From JBCBZH01 sp039815415 (GTDB lineage Bacteria; Bacteroidota; Rhodothermia; Rhodothermales; Rubricoccaceae): a stretch of DNA of 24,999 nt. Below are positions 7,725 to 14,800 of the stretch, in pieces; position 1 is the stretch's first letter, and each line of letters opens with the position of its first letter. Position numbers and translations under genes: made by a program. Where the stretch lies: assembly GCA_039815415.1 (NCBI GenBank), contig JBCBZH010000027.1:1-24999 (forward strand), given 5' to 3'. The notes beneath the pieces are model-generated. The model made no database searches. It was given only the letters and a program-made list of their open reading frames with translations, and had not been told where the DNA came from.

Positions 7725-8654
7725 ATGATTGCTTTCCTCTTCCCCGGTCAAGGATCCCAGGCACCCGGCATGGGTGCGGACCTGTACGAGCGCTTCCCCG
7801 AAGCCAAGGCCGTGTTCGAGGAGGCCGATGCCGTCCTTGGCTTCGCGCTCACCGAGTTGATGTTTGCTGACGGCGAGGGTGCCGCGGATGCGCTTCGTGC
7901 CACTGAGGTCACGCAGCCGGCCCTCTACACGCATAGCCTTGCGGCAGATGCGGTTCTTCGCACGCACGGGATGCGTCCCGATGTGGCGGCGGGCCACAGC
8001 CTAGGCGAGTGGAGCGCGCTGGCGGCAGTCGGGGCCGTTTCCTTTGCCGATGGCCTCCGCGCCGTCCGCACGCGCGGCGAGTGGATGGCGAAAGCGGGCG
8101 ATGTGCGTCCCGGCGCGATGGCCGCGGTCCTCGGACTGGCAGCGGACGAACTGGACGCCGTCTGCGAGACCGCCAGCTCGATCGGCGAGGGTGTGGTGGT
8201 GCCTGCCAACTACAACGACCCCGGCCAGATCGTGATCTCGGGCGACGGCGAGGCCGTAGAGCGCGCCTCCGCGCTGGCGACCGAGGCTGGCGCACGCCGC
8301 GTGATTCCGCTGCCGGTTTCGGGCGCGTTTCACAGCCCGCTCATGGCCTACGCTCGCGACGGGCTGGCCGAGGCACTCGCGGACCTGGAGATCCGTCCGC
8401 CCGATTGCCCGGTGGTGCTCAACGTGACCGCGCAGCCGTCCTCTGACCCCGACGAGATCCGGGCGCGGCTTCTGGAACAGCTTACGGCGCCGGTGCGCTG
8501 GGCGCAGTCGCTGGAGGCCATGCAGGGTGCCGAGCGGTTCCTCGAGGTGGGAGCCGGCAAGGTGCTCTCCGGGCTGGTGAAGCGTACGCTGGGTCGTGGC
8601 GCCGTGACGGCGCAGGCTGGAACCGCCGCCAACATTGACGCGCTGGCGAGCTGA
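7725..8654 (+). CDS. fabD: Malonyl-CoA:ACP transacylase (FabD)
   Basis: The 309-residue protein carries the oxyanion-loop motif GQGSQ near the N-terminus, the nucleophile elbow GHSLGE with Ser92, and the catalytic histidine in GAFHSPLM (His203). Known reaction: transfer of malonyl from CoA to ACP, supplying FabH and the elongating synthases. The ATG at 7725 gives the standard start MIAFLFPGQG. It is 59 bp downstream of fabH. It is followed within 8 bp by the full 18-bp palindrome and then by a gene on the opposite strand, so the operon ends here and fabG must be expressed separately. Confidence 0.97.
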   Translation: MIAFLFPGQGSQAPGMGADLYERFPEAKAVFEEADAVLGFALTELMFADGEGAADALRATEVTQPALYTHSLAADAVLRTHGMRPDVAAGHSLGEWSALAAVGAVSFADGLRAVRTRGEWMAKAGDVRPGAMAAVLGLAADELDAVCETASSIGEGVVVPANYNDPGQIVISGDGEAVERASALATEAGARRVIPLPVSGAFHSPLMAYARDGLAEALADLEIRPPDCPVVLNVTAQPSSDPDEIRARLLEQLTAPVRWAQSLEAMQGAERFLEVGAGKVLSGLVKRTLGRGAVTAQAGTAANIDALAS

Positions 8655-8662
8655 TTGGATGT

Positions 8663-8680
8663 CGCCAGCTCGAGCTGGCG
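8663..8680. repeat. Full 18-bp palindrome CGCCAGCTCGAGCTGGCG
   Basis: Two copies of the iterated 10-mer are fused back to back, sharing the central CG. The element begins 8 bp after the fabD stop, between convergent genes. An identical copy with the same following bases GGAAG... (from the last G) occurs at 24114-24131, also between convergent genes. Confidence 0.95.
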
Positions 8681-8714
8681 GAAGTTCAGAGACCTATAGC
8701 CGGGAGGCTCTGTG

Positions 8715-9110
8715 TCAAGGAGTGAACAGATAAAACGCTCCGGGTGACTCTTCCCGATAGATGGCAATCGGTTTTGGTGGACAGATTAGGACAGCACCCC
8801 AGCGCGTCCGCAGAAGCTCTTCTACAGCGAGTTCGATTCGAAGCTCTTTGCCATCCAGCGTGCTGGCGTCAGCTATCAGGTAACCGGTGGGATGGACGTA
8901 GAGCGATGCGAGAAGCGAGAGCAGCCCTTGAGCATCGGTCGGTCCAAGATCGCGCGCTTTGGAGAAGTTGAAAGCGGGAGAGTGGTTGAGTTGGTTCAAC
9001 CATTTCGTTCGATGCTTGCGACCCTTCAGCAGTGAGAGGGCTCGGTCCTGAGCCGTCCGGTCGACATACAGTTCAACAAAACGCCGCTCCCAAGGTGCTA
9101 CCTCAGCCAT
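8715..9110 (-). CDS. Hypothetical protein
   Basis: I do not recognise this family. From the ATG at 9110 it encodes about 131 residues; a TTG at 9137 would add nine. The protein starts MAEVAPWERRFVELYVDRTAQDRA and has a basic segment (LLKGRKHRTKW) followed by mixed helix and strand, ending in a hydrophobic PGAFYLFTP. There is no signal peptide, membrane segment or Cys motif, so it is probably a soluble cytosolic protein. It breaks the fab cluster on the opposite strand, and its DNA looks less GC-rich than its neighbours, which could mean later insertion. A small nucleic-acid-binding or accessory role is possible but unsupported. Confidence 0.6.
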   Translation of the reverse strand: MAEVAPWERRFVELYVDRTAQDRALSLLKGRKHRTKWLNQLNHSPAFNFSKARDLGPTDAQGLLSLLASLYVHPTGYLIADASTLDGKELRIELAVEELLRTRWGAVLICPPKPIAIYREESPGAFYLFTP

Positions 9111-9198
9111 GTCAGAGAAGGAGTCGCCAGAGTGCAAGTCTACATCCCTTGAGCTAACGGATGAGCGGTTTCGTGAAGATGCCTACGCGAGGCGTCTC

Positions 9199-9206
9199 TA
9201 CCTTTG
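9199..9206 (+). promoter_or_regulatory. Bacteroidota-type -7 box TACCTTTG before fabG
   Basis: TACCTTTG matches the TAnnTTTG consensus used by the primary sigma factor of Bacteroidota and relatives. It lies 20 bp before the first of two adjacent ATGs of fabG. That spacing fits a short leader and supports the start at 9227/9230 over the upstream in-frame ATG at 9161. I could not find a convincing -33 element. Confidence 0.5.
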
Positions 9207-9226
9207 GATCTCGCTTACCCGTTTCG

Positions 9227-9985
9227 ATGATGCCGCTCTCTCTCGATCTTAACGACACCACCGCCCTCGTCACCGGTGGCACGCGCGGAATCGGGCGCGC
9301 CATCGTGGAGGCGCTCGCTGACGCTGGTGCCAAGGTGGCCTTCACCTACCGCTCCTCCTCAGACACCGCCGACGCGCTGGTGAACGAGCTGGTGGAGCGT
9401 GGCATTGAGGCGGTTGCCATCCAAGGCGACACGGCCGACCCTGAACACGCCAGCTCGGCGGTGGACGCGGTGATGGAGCGCTGGGGGCGGATCGACGCGC
9501 TGGTGTGCAACGCGGGCATCACGCGCGACGGGCTGATGCTCCGCATGACGGCGGAGGACTGGCAGGCGGTGATCGACACCAACCTCTCAGGCGCGTTCCA
9601 CTTCGTGAAGGCCGCCTACCGCCCGATGATGAAGCAGCGCGGCGGGAGCATCGTCACGGTGTCGTCGGTGGTGGGCGTGAATGGCAATGCGGGGCAGACC
9701 AACTATGCCGCGTCGAAGGCTGGGCTGATCGGGTTCACCAAGAGCGTGGCGAAGGAATTGGGCGGGCGCGGCGTCCGCGCGAATGTGGTGGCGCCGGGCT
9801 ACATCGCCACCGACATGACCGCCGAGTTGAGCGAGGGCGTGCTCGAGGGCATCACGGCGCAGATCCCGATGAAGCGCACCGGCCAGCCGGAGGACATCGC
9901 GCAGGCGGTGGCGTTCCTGTGCTCGCCTGCGGCCAGCTACATCACGGGCCACGTGCTGCACGTGGACGGCGGCATGGCGATGTAG
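9227..9985 (+). CDS. fabG: 3-oxoacyl-ACP reductase (FabG)
   Basis: The short-chain dehydrogenase of about 252 residues has the cofactor motif TGGTRGIGRA, NNAG-type CNAG with Asn96, and the catalytic set Asn119, Ser147 (SSVVG), Tyr160 and Lys164 (NYAASKAG). The C-terminus YITGHVLHVDGGMAM is typical of FabG. Known reaction: NADPH-dependent reduction of 3-oxoacyl-ACP. An in-frame ATG at 9161 would add 22 non-homologous residues and cover the putative promoter, so I chose 9227 (ATGATG). It is separated from fabD by a gene on the other strand, and acpP and fabF do not follow it, unlike the common cluster. Confidence 0.95.
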   Translation: MMPLSLDLNDTTALVTGGTRGIGRAIVEALADAGAKVAFTYRSSSDTADALVNELVERGIEAVAIQGDTADPEHASSAVDAVMERWGRIDALVCNAGITRDGLMLRMTAEDWQAVIDTNLSGAFHFVKAAYRPMMKQRGGSIVTVSSVVGVNGNAGQTNYAASKAGLIGFTKSVAKELGGRGVRANVVAPGYIATDMTAELSEGVLEGITAQIPMKRTGQPEDIAQAVAFLCSPAASYITGHVLHVDGGMAM

Positions 9986-10053
9986 TGCATCTGGATCAGG
10001 ATGCCGGGCACGCCAGGCCGTAGACTGGGTAGATCCCTTCGCGGCCGTTTGGA

Positions 10054-10578
10054 ATGCGTATCGTCCTCCTCGCTCTCGCCCTCAGCTCCAGCGCGTACGC
10101 GCAGCCCGAGCGCTCGCTGAACTACGAACGCGAACTGCTCGGTTTGGGCGGTGTCGCGTCAGGCGTGATCCTAAGCCTGTCGCTCAACTCGGCCCTCGAC
10201 AACGCGCGCGTTTTCAGCGGCTGGGTGCGGACAGGGTCGGTCGTAATCGCGTACCCGGTCGGCGTATCGCTCGGTGTACACGGGGCGGGCCTGCTTCTCG
10301 GCGTGGATGGAACGTACCGTCGCGCGCTGGGTGGAGCCCTGCTCGGTGCGCCAATCGGCTACGCTGCGGGATTCGCAACCGTCTTCGTGTTGGTCCCTGT
10401 CGCAGAAGCAGCAGGCATCACAGGGTTCGACGCGCTCGGCGTCGGCTTGCTGGGAGGGGCTATCGTCGCGGCGACAATTCCGGCTGCGTTTTCGGCTCGG
10501 AACTACCACGTGGCGCCCGTCCAGCTTCACCAGCCTGACGGGTCCGCCAACGGGCTGGCGATCCAGTTCTCGTTTTGA
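10054..10578 (+). CDS. Secreted or membrane hypothetical protein
   Basis: No family is recognised. The 174-residue product starts with a clear signal peptide (MRIVLLALALSSSAYAQ, cleavage probably after the AYA of AYAQ). The body is rich in Gly, Ala and Val, with alternating hydrophobic stretches (near residues 32-47, 60-80, 90-115 and 125-147) that could be membrane helices or glycine-rich strands. The last residue is Phe in LAIQFSF, as in many outer-membrane beta-barrels, but the length is short for a barrel. It lies 68 bp after fabG; I see no sign that it is functionally linked to it. Confidence 0.65.
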   Translation: MRIVLLALALSSSAYAQPERSLNYERELLGLGGVASGVILSLSLNSALDNARVFSGWVRTGSVVIAYPVGVSLGVHGAGLLLGVDGTYRRALGGALLGAPIGYAAGFATVFVLVPVAEAAGITGFDALGVGLLGGAIVAATIPAAFSARNYHVAPVQLHQPDGSANGLAIQFSF

Positions 10579-10597
10579 ATGTCAGGAGGTAGATCCC

Positions 10598-10639
10598 TCG
10601 AGCTGGCGGGTCTATCCAGATCCACCCTCGCCAGCTCGA
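10598..10639. repeat. Left REP-like hairpin of the RAYT gene
   Basis: Arms TCGAGCTGGCG (10598-10608) and CGCCAGCTCGA (10629-10639) are perfectly complementary around a 20-nt loop. Each arm contains the iterated 10-mer. The right arm ends at the A of the probable RAYT start codon. A hairpin of the same arrangement stands at the other end of the gene. Confidence 0.85.
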
Positions 10640-11196
10640 TGCCCTGGACCCCCGGCCCTCCCTCACGCCGCTCACTGCGCCACCCACTCCACGATTACCG
10701 CCAGCCCGGTCTGTATTTCGTGACGGTCTGCACAGCAAATCGCCAGCCCGTGTTTGGAGAGGTTCGTGCTGGCGAGATGCACCGGTCGGCATTCGGGGAG
10801 ATCGCGCACGTGGAATGGCTACGGACGTTCGAGATGCGGCCGTACTTGGTTCCGGACGTGTTTGTTGTGATGCCGGACCACGTGCACCTGTTGTTTGGGC
10901 TGATGGATGACGGTGAACCGGCACCTCGGCGTAGGGACACCATGCATGGTGTCCCTACCGGGCACAACGGTGGGACCGGACGAAACGGCCGGTTCGGAAC
11001 CAACCCTGTCGGATCGGTCTCCGCCATCATCGGCGCCTACAAGGCCGCCGTCACACGCCAGATTCGCCAGCTTGACCCCACCGTCCGCGTTTGGCAATCC
11101 CGGTTCCACGACCGCGTCGTCCGCAACAACCGTGAGGCTACCGCCCTCCGCGTGTACATCCAAGCCAACCCCTCGAGCTGGCGAGAACGAGGTTGA
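10639..11196 (+). CDS. REP-associated tyrosine transposase (RAYT, Y1_Tnp/HUH superfamily)
   Basis: The product is about 185 residues from the ATG at 10639. It opens with the RAYT-typical LRHPLHDYRQPGLYFVTVCTANR, carries the HUH motif as MPDHVHLLFG (His81, His83), and ends with VWQSRFHDRVVRN and YIQANPSSW, where Tyr173 is the likely nucleophile. RAYTs are single-strand endonucleases related to IS200 TnpA that act on REP palindromes and are usually single-copy domesticated genes. An ATG at 10579 would add 20 residues translated from the left hairpin, so I prefer 10639. The 3' end of the gene overlaps the right hairpin. A 28-bp palindrome is inserted in frame between the HUH and Tyr parts. Key residues are present, so it may be active. 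Confidence 0.9.
   Translation: MPWTPGPPSRRSLRHPLHDYRQPGLYFVTVCTANRQPVFGEVRAGEMHRSAFGEIAHVEWLRTFEMRPYLVPDVFVVMPDHVHLLFGLMDDGEPAPRRRDTMHGVPTGHNGGTGRNGRFGTNPVGSVSAIIGAYKAAVTRQIRQLDPTVRVWQSRFHDRVVRNNREATALRVYIQANPSSWRERG
10931..10958. repeat. Perfect 28-bp palindrome inside the RAYT gene
   Basis: GTAGGGACACCATG is followed directly by its reverse complement CATGGTGTCCCTAC. It is translated as RRDTMHGVPT within the variable loop between the HUH motif and the C-terminal Tyr region. It is unlike the flanking CGAGCTGGCG hairpins. Confidence 0.95.
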
Positions 11197-11214
11197 GACC
11201 TCTGCGCCAGCTCG
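11174..11214. repeat. Right REP-like hairpin of the RAYT gene
   Basis: CGAGCTGGCG (11174-11183) and CGCCAGCTCG (11205-11214) face each other across 21 nt, with the same arm order as the left hairpin at 10598-10639. The left arm encodes the last RAYT residues and the loop contains its stop codon. In the rest of the spacer to the helicase gene (11215-11432) I see only a small ACGCGG/CCGCGT hairpin at 11331-11347. Confidence 0.85.
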
Positions 11215-11432
11215 CCCCGGCCTTCGAACTGGACACGGGCCGCGCAAACCAGCGCCCGCGCAGAGAACTCCGGCGGAAGACTGGTGCGAGCGTGATGAAT
11301 GAACCCCCTGCCATGCGTACCCTTTTGCAAACGCGGACATCCCGCGTCGGTGCGCCAACTCAGCGTGCTCGTAGCAACGCCGGTCGGGCTAGAGAAAGCG
11401 ATCCCGGGCGGCCCCACTAGCCCCCCGATCCT

Positions 11433-13172
11433 ATGGCCTACAAGGCCACGTTTGATTTTACCCAGAAGGCCCAGAACGAGGCCAAAGCCGCCCGTCCGCT
11501 CCAGACGCCCTTCGAGGAGCCCGACGCCGACGCAGAGAACGCCTCCATCGACGACCTGCCCGAGCGCCTTCAAGATGGCCTCCAGGGCCTCGGGTGGGAC
11601 AGCCTCATGCCGGTCCAGGCTGAAGCCATCCCCTACATCCTCGACGGGCGCGACCTGATTGTGCAGTCCCGAACGGGCTCCGGCAAGACGGGCGCGTTCC
11701 TGCTGCCGCTCCTCGAGAAGCTCGACCCCGACGAGAAGACCACCCAGGCCCTCGTCCTCTGCCCGACGCGCGAGCTGGCGAGCCAGATCCACGCCGAGTT
11801 CGAGCGCATGAACGCCGGACTTCCGAAGGAGGAGCAGCTCAACGCCATCCCCGTCTATGGCGGCGTCGGCTACGGACCGCAGATCGATGCCTTCAAGAAG
11901 GGCGCCCAGCTCGTGGTGGGCACGCCGGGACGGGTGCTGGACCACCTCGCGCGCGGCAGCCTCAAGCTGGACAAGCTCCGCACCATCATCCTCGATGAGG
12001 CCGACGAGATGCTCTCGATGGGCTTCTTCCCGGACATGATCAAGGTGCGCCGCTACCTGCCCCGCGAGCGCGACTCCTACATGTTCTCCGCCACGATGCC
12101 CTTCCAGGTGCAGCGCATCGGGCAGGAGTTCCTCACCGATCCTGTGTTCCTTGCCACCGCAGGCGGCGCCATCCACGTGGACCGGATGACGCACCGCGCC
12201 TATCAGGTGATGCCAATGGAGAAGGACCGCACGCTGGCGACGCTCATCGAGTGGGAGAACCCCTCAGCGGCTATCATCTTCGCCAACACGCGACGCGAGG
12301 TGGAGTACCTCGCCACGTTCCTCAACAACTACGGCTACAACGCCGCAGGCATCTCGTCGGACCTCACGCAGAAGGCTCGCGAGAAGACCATGAAACGGCT
12401 TCGCGATGGGGAGATCCGCTTCCTCGTTGCCACTGACGTGGCCGCGCGCGGCATCGACGTGGAAGACCTCAGCCACGTCTTCCAGTACGACATTCCACAG
12501 GACCGCGAGTACTACGTCCACCGCTCCGGCCGCACCGCGCGTGCGGGCAAAGCTGGCGTGTCCATCGCCATCACGACGGCCTCGGACATGCCGACCCTTC
12601 GCCAGATCGCACGCAAGTACGACATCCCGCTCGAGGAACGCGAGATGCCAACGGATGCAGAGATGGGAAGTCGGGTTGGGCAGCGCCTGACCAACCTGCT
12701 GGAGGACCGGATGCGCAACCGCTCGAACATGGAGCGCGAGCGTCAACAGCGGTTTATCGCCGTGGCACGCCAGCTCGTCGAGGAAGGCGAGCCCGAGGTG
12801 CTGGCGATGCTTCTCGATGAAGCCTATCAGGCCAGCCTCCATGACACGCCCATCGGACCTGCGATGGACCGCTCGGAGAGCGAGTACGATGTCCGCCAGC
12901 GCGAGGCCCGCGAGGAGCGCGAAGGCCGTAAGCGAGGCCGTCGTCGCGATGACGACGATGATCGTGGAGGTCGGAGCCGTACCCAAGACGATGAACGCGT
13001 TGGCGACGAGGAGGAACGTCCCGACGAGGCTCACGCTGATGCGCGCGAGGACCTGTCCTCCGACCCGAATCACCAGCCCAACGCCGAGGCCAAGCCCAAG
13101 CGGAAGCGCCGCCGCTCCAAGCGCAAGAAGTCATCTTCCGAAGAGCCTGTCGCGGAGACCTCCGACGACTAA
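11433..13172 (+). CDS. DEAD-box ATP-dependent RNA helicase (DeaD/CshA-like)
   Basis: The 579-residue protein has all helicase motifs in order: a Q-motif region (LMPVQAEAIP), Walker A SRTGSGKT (79-86), PTRELASQ, TPGRVLDHL, DEAD at 188-191, SATMP, IIFANTRREV, ATDVAARGIDV and HRSGRTARAG. The two RecA-like domains occupy about residues 35-385. Beyond them lie a helical region (400-470) and a long low-complexity tail of mixed Arg/Asp/Glu ending in a Lys/Arg-rich patch (KPKRKRRRSKRKK), which probably binds RNA. Such enzymes unwind RNA in ribosome assembly and mRNA decay, often in cold. The start ATG at 11433 precedes a short lead (MAYKATFDF). It follows the RAYT gene with a 236-bp gap and is probably an independent unit. 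Confidence 0.95.
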   Translation: MAYKATFDFTQKAQNEAKAARPLQTPFEEPDADAENASIDDLPERLQDGLQGLGWDSLMPVQAEAIPYILDGRDLIVQSRTGSGKTGAFLLPLLEKLDPDEKTTQALVLCPTRELASQIHAEFERMNAGLPKEEQLNAIPVYGGVGYGPQIDAFKKGAQLVVGTPGRVLDHLARGSLKLDKLRTIILDEADEMLSMGFFPDMIKVRRYLPRERDSYMFSATMPFQVQRIGQEFLTDPVFLATAGGAIHVDRMTHRAYQVMPMEKDRTLATLIEWENPSAAIIFANTRREVEYLATFLNNYGYNAAGISSDLTQKAREKTMKRLRDGEIRFLVATDVAARGIDVEDLSHVFQYDIPQDREYYVHRSGRTARAGKAGVSIAITTASDMPTLRQIARKYDIPLEEREMPTDAEMGSRVGQRLTNLLEDRMRNRSNMERERQQRFIAVARQLVEEGEPEVLAMLLDEAYQASLHDTPIGPAMDRSESEYDVRQREAREEREGRKRGRRRDDDDDRGGRSRTQDDERVGDEEERPDEAHADAREDLSSDPNHQPNAEAKPKRKRRRSKRKKSSSEEPVAETSDD

Positions 13173-13181
13173 CCTCTCATC

Positions 13182-13297
13182 TTGTCATCCCGAACGAACG
13201 TGAGGGATCTCAACGCGACGGTTCCAGCCTCAGGTACCATCGCCTATGACCCCCCGCTCAAGGATCCCTCGTTGCTTCGCTTCTCTCGGGATGACAA
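13182..13297. repeat. MITE-like inverted repeat of the TGTCATCCCGA family
   Basis: The ends TTGTCATCCCGA (13182-13193) and TCGGGATGACAA (13286-13297) are perfect inverted repeats. Inner matches GAGGGATCT (13202-13210) and AGGATCCCTC (13261-13270) extend the symmetry. The 116-bp element fills most of the spacer between the helicase and chaN-like genes and codes for nothing. Similar TCATCC-ended elements occur at 14801, 14901 and 16509. Confidence 0.8.
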
Positions 13298-13330
13298 CAG
13301 CTGAGGGAGGCCGTCTGACCCATACGTCCC

Positions 13331-14185
13331 ATGATCGAACTCTGCACCGCCGCGTTGCTCTTTGCCGCCGCGTCTGACTCCCTCTCGTTCACCGTCTACA
13401 ATGCGCAGGGCCAGCAGACCGAGCTGGCGGCTGTCTGTGGCGCCCTCGGCGACGCCGATGTGGTCTTCCTCGGCGAGCGCCACAACGACGCCACCGCACA
13501 TGCGATACAGCTCGAGCTGATGGCGGTTGCCGACATCGCAGCGAAGAACGCCGACCGGCCCCTCGTGCTGGCGATGGAGATGATCGAGGCCGACGTGCAG
13601 GTGATGCTCAATGAGTACCTCCGCGGCGAGATTCGCGAGCGTGACTGGCTCGCTGCCGGGCGCCCGTGGGGCAACTACGAGGCCGACTACAAGCCGCTCG
13701 TGGAGTTCGCCAAGTCGAATGGTGCGCGTGTGGTGGGTACCAACGCGCCGGGGCGCTACGTCAGCCTCGTCTCACGCGCAGGCGGAACGGCTGTGCTCGA
13801 CAGCCTCTCAGCCCACGCCAAAGCCTGGCTGCCTCCACTGCCTATTGTCCCGCCGTCCGACGCGCTGGCGGACAAGTTCACAGCCCTCATGGGTGGGATG
13901 TCGCATGGCTCCGGTCCCACGGTGGAAGGCATGCTCGCCGCCCAGAACCTCCGCGATGTGTCGATGGCCCATTACACCGCCCGCGCGCTAGACGGCAACG
14001 CGCTGGTGATCCACGTCAACGGCAGCTTCCACAGCGAGAACCGCCTTGGCATTCCCGAGCACCTCGCGCGTCTCGCGCCGGATGCCCGCCAGCTCATCGT
14101 CACCATGCAGCCCGACGACGGGTCGCCCGTCGTGTTCGAGGGCAACGACTTCGTGATCGTCACCCGCGGCGGGATTCCCGGATAG
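13331..14185 (+). CDS. ChaN-family protein (DUF399, haem-uptake type)
   Basis: The 284-residue protein matches the ChaN/DUF399 family of the Tiki/EreA-like superfamily. VVFLGERHND sits near residues 45-53, LVLAMEMIEADVQ supplies the conserved Glu region, the core includes RPWGNYEADYKPLVEFAK, and the C-terminal HVNGSFHSENRLGIPEHL contains the conserved histidines. Characterised ChaN proteins are iron-regulated haem-binding lipoproteins. The N-terminus (MIELCTAALLFAAASDS) is a short hydrophobic signal-like segment with a Cys at position 5 but no clear lipobox. It follows the 116-bp repeat and converges on a toxin-antitoxin pair. The haem role is inferred from the family; no other iron genes are nearby. 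Confidence 0.85.
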   Translation: MIELCTAALLFAAASDSLSFTVYNAQGQQTELAAVCGALGDADVVFLGERHNDATAHAIQLELMAVADIAAKNADRPLVLAMEMIEADVQVMLNEYLRGEIRERDWLAAGRPWGNYEADYKPLVEFAKSNGARVVGTNAPGRYVSLVSRAGGTAVLDSLSAHAKAWLPPLPIVPPSDALADKFTALMGGMSHGSGPTVEGMLAAQNLRDVSMAHYTARALDGNALVIHVNGSFHSENRLGIPEHLARLAPDARQLIVTMQPDDGSPVVFEGNDFVIVTRGGIPG

Positions 14186-14201
14186 TGAGCCGCGGTGTTG
14201 T

Positions 14202-14211
14202 CGCCAGCTCG
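14202..14211 (-). repeat. Iterated 10-mer after the chaN-like stop codon
   Basis: CGCCAGCTCG lies 16 bp after the stop of the ChaN-family gene, in the 35-bp gap between it and the convergent toxin gene. Confidence 0.75.
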
Positions 14212-14220
14212 ACAGCGGCC

Positions 14221-14484
14221 TCAGCCGAGCAGGCCGTTGTACTCGGCGTGGGATCCGATCCAGATCCACACGACGCCTTCAGGCTTGTCCATCCCGAGGG
14301 CACGGTAGCTGATCCCGACTCGGACAGACCAGAGCTGTCTCTTACGCCCGACCTTCTTGAAGTGGAGTGACGGGTGAAACGGGTCAGCCTTGAGCTGTTT
14401 GAACTGGCGGTCGGCCAGCCGTTGGATGTCCTTGGGAAGCGCGTCGTAGTGCTTCCAGAAGCTGGCGAGCGTGGTATGGGTCAC
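14221..14484 (-). CDS. RelE/ParE-type toxin of a type II toxin-antitoxin pair
   Basis: The 87-residue basic protein has the compact RelE/ParE-fold pattern: an N-terminal helical pair (LASFWKHYDALPKDIQRLADRQFKQLK), then strands in LWSVRVGISYRALGM and VVWIWIGSHAEYNGLL. The last motif (IGxHAEYxxLL) is characteristic of this toxin subgroup. Members either cut mRNA on the ribosome or poison gyrase; the sequence does not decide which. The ATG at 14484 overlaps the antitoxin stop by 4 bp (ATGA), so the two are translationally coupled. The gene lies beside a repeat cluster, a common setting for mobile addiction modules. Confidence 0.85.
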   Translation of the reverse strand: MTHTTLASFWKHYDALPKDIQRLADRQFKQLKADPFHPSLHFKKVGRKRQLWSVRVGISYRALGMDKPEGVVWIWIGSHAEYNGLLG

Positions 14485-14678
14485 AGAGGCCGGACCTTGC
14501 CCGCCTGGTACTCGGCCTCGGCGTCCGCGAGAAACGAATCGAGGCGGCCTTCGTCGAGGTCACGGCCGATCTGCTGGTCCCACTCCCGGTTGCGATAGTC
14601 GGCCAGCCACACTGCAAGCTTCTCGACGTCCTCGGGAGCAAGTTGCGTGATGGCCGTTTCGATCTCTTGTACGCTCAT
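14481..14678 (-). CDS. Antitoxin of the type II toxin-antitoxin pair
   Basis: The 65-residue acidic protein precedes and overlaps the toxin gene. It has the sequence plan of short addiction-module antitoxins: an N-terminal helix (MSVQEIETAITQLAPEDVEKLAVWLADY), the WDQQIGRDLDEGRLD segment typical of partners of this toxin subgroup, and a C-terminal AEYQAGKVRPL likely to wrap the toxin. No DNA-binding domain is obvious at this length, so autoregulation is uncertain. The ATG at 14678 is directly abutted by the iterated 10-mer (CGCCAGCTCGATG), which leaves no room for a Shine-Dalgarno sequence. Confidence 0.8.
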   Translation of the reverse strand: MSVQEIETAITQLAPEDVEKLAVWLADYRNREWDQQIGRDLDEGRLDSFLADAEAEYQAGKVRPL

Positions 14679-14688
14679 CGAGCTGGCG
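14679..14688 (+). repeat. Iterated 10-mer abutting the antitoxin start codon
   Basis: On the minus strand the sequence reads CGCCAGCTCGATG, so the last motif base is next to the antitoxin ATG. The same junction is seen at the RAYT start (10629-10641). Confidence 0.8.
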
Positions 14689-14755
14689 GAATGATGGCTG
14701 GGTCTACTGAACGCTCAATCCCTCGCGCAGTTCGATCCCGCCAGATGATGGCGGA

Positions 14756-14786
14756 CGCCAGCTCGAGGGGTATCGTCGAGCTGGTG
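14756..14786. repeat. Inverted pair of the iterated 10-mer (one mismatch)
   Basis: CGCCAGCTCG (14756-14765) faces CGAGCTGGTG (14777-14786) across 11 nt. It lies in the gene-free stretch 14689-15041 upstream of the antitoxin, which consists largely of dispersed repeats. Confidence 0.75.
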
Positions 14787-14800
14787 ACAACACGTCCCCT

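Noticed and set aside
8663..8680. Classical rho-independent terminator
   Set aside because: The palindrome has no T-run on either side and no unpaired loop beyond the central bases; it was kept as a repeat.
10579..10638. Upstream start of the RAYT gene
   Set aside because: The added residues are translated from the left hairpin and are not family-like.
11037..12194. 385-residue minus-strand ORF opposite RAYT and helicase
   Set aside because: Complement of conserved coding sequence with no motif of its own.
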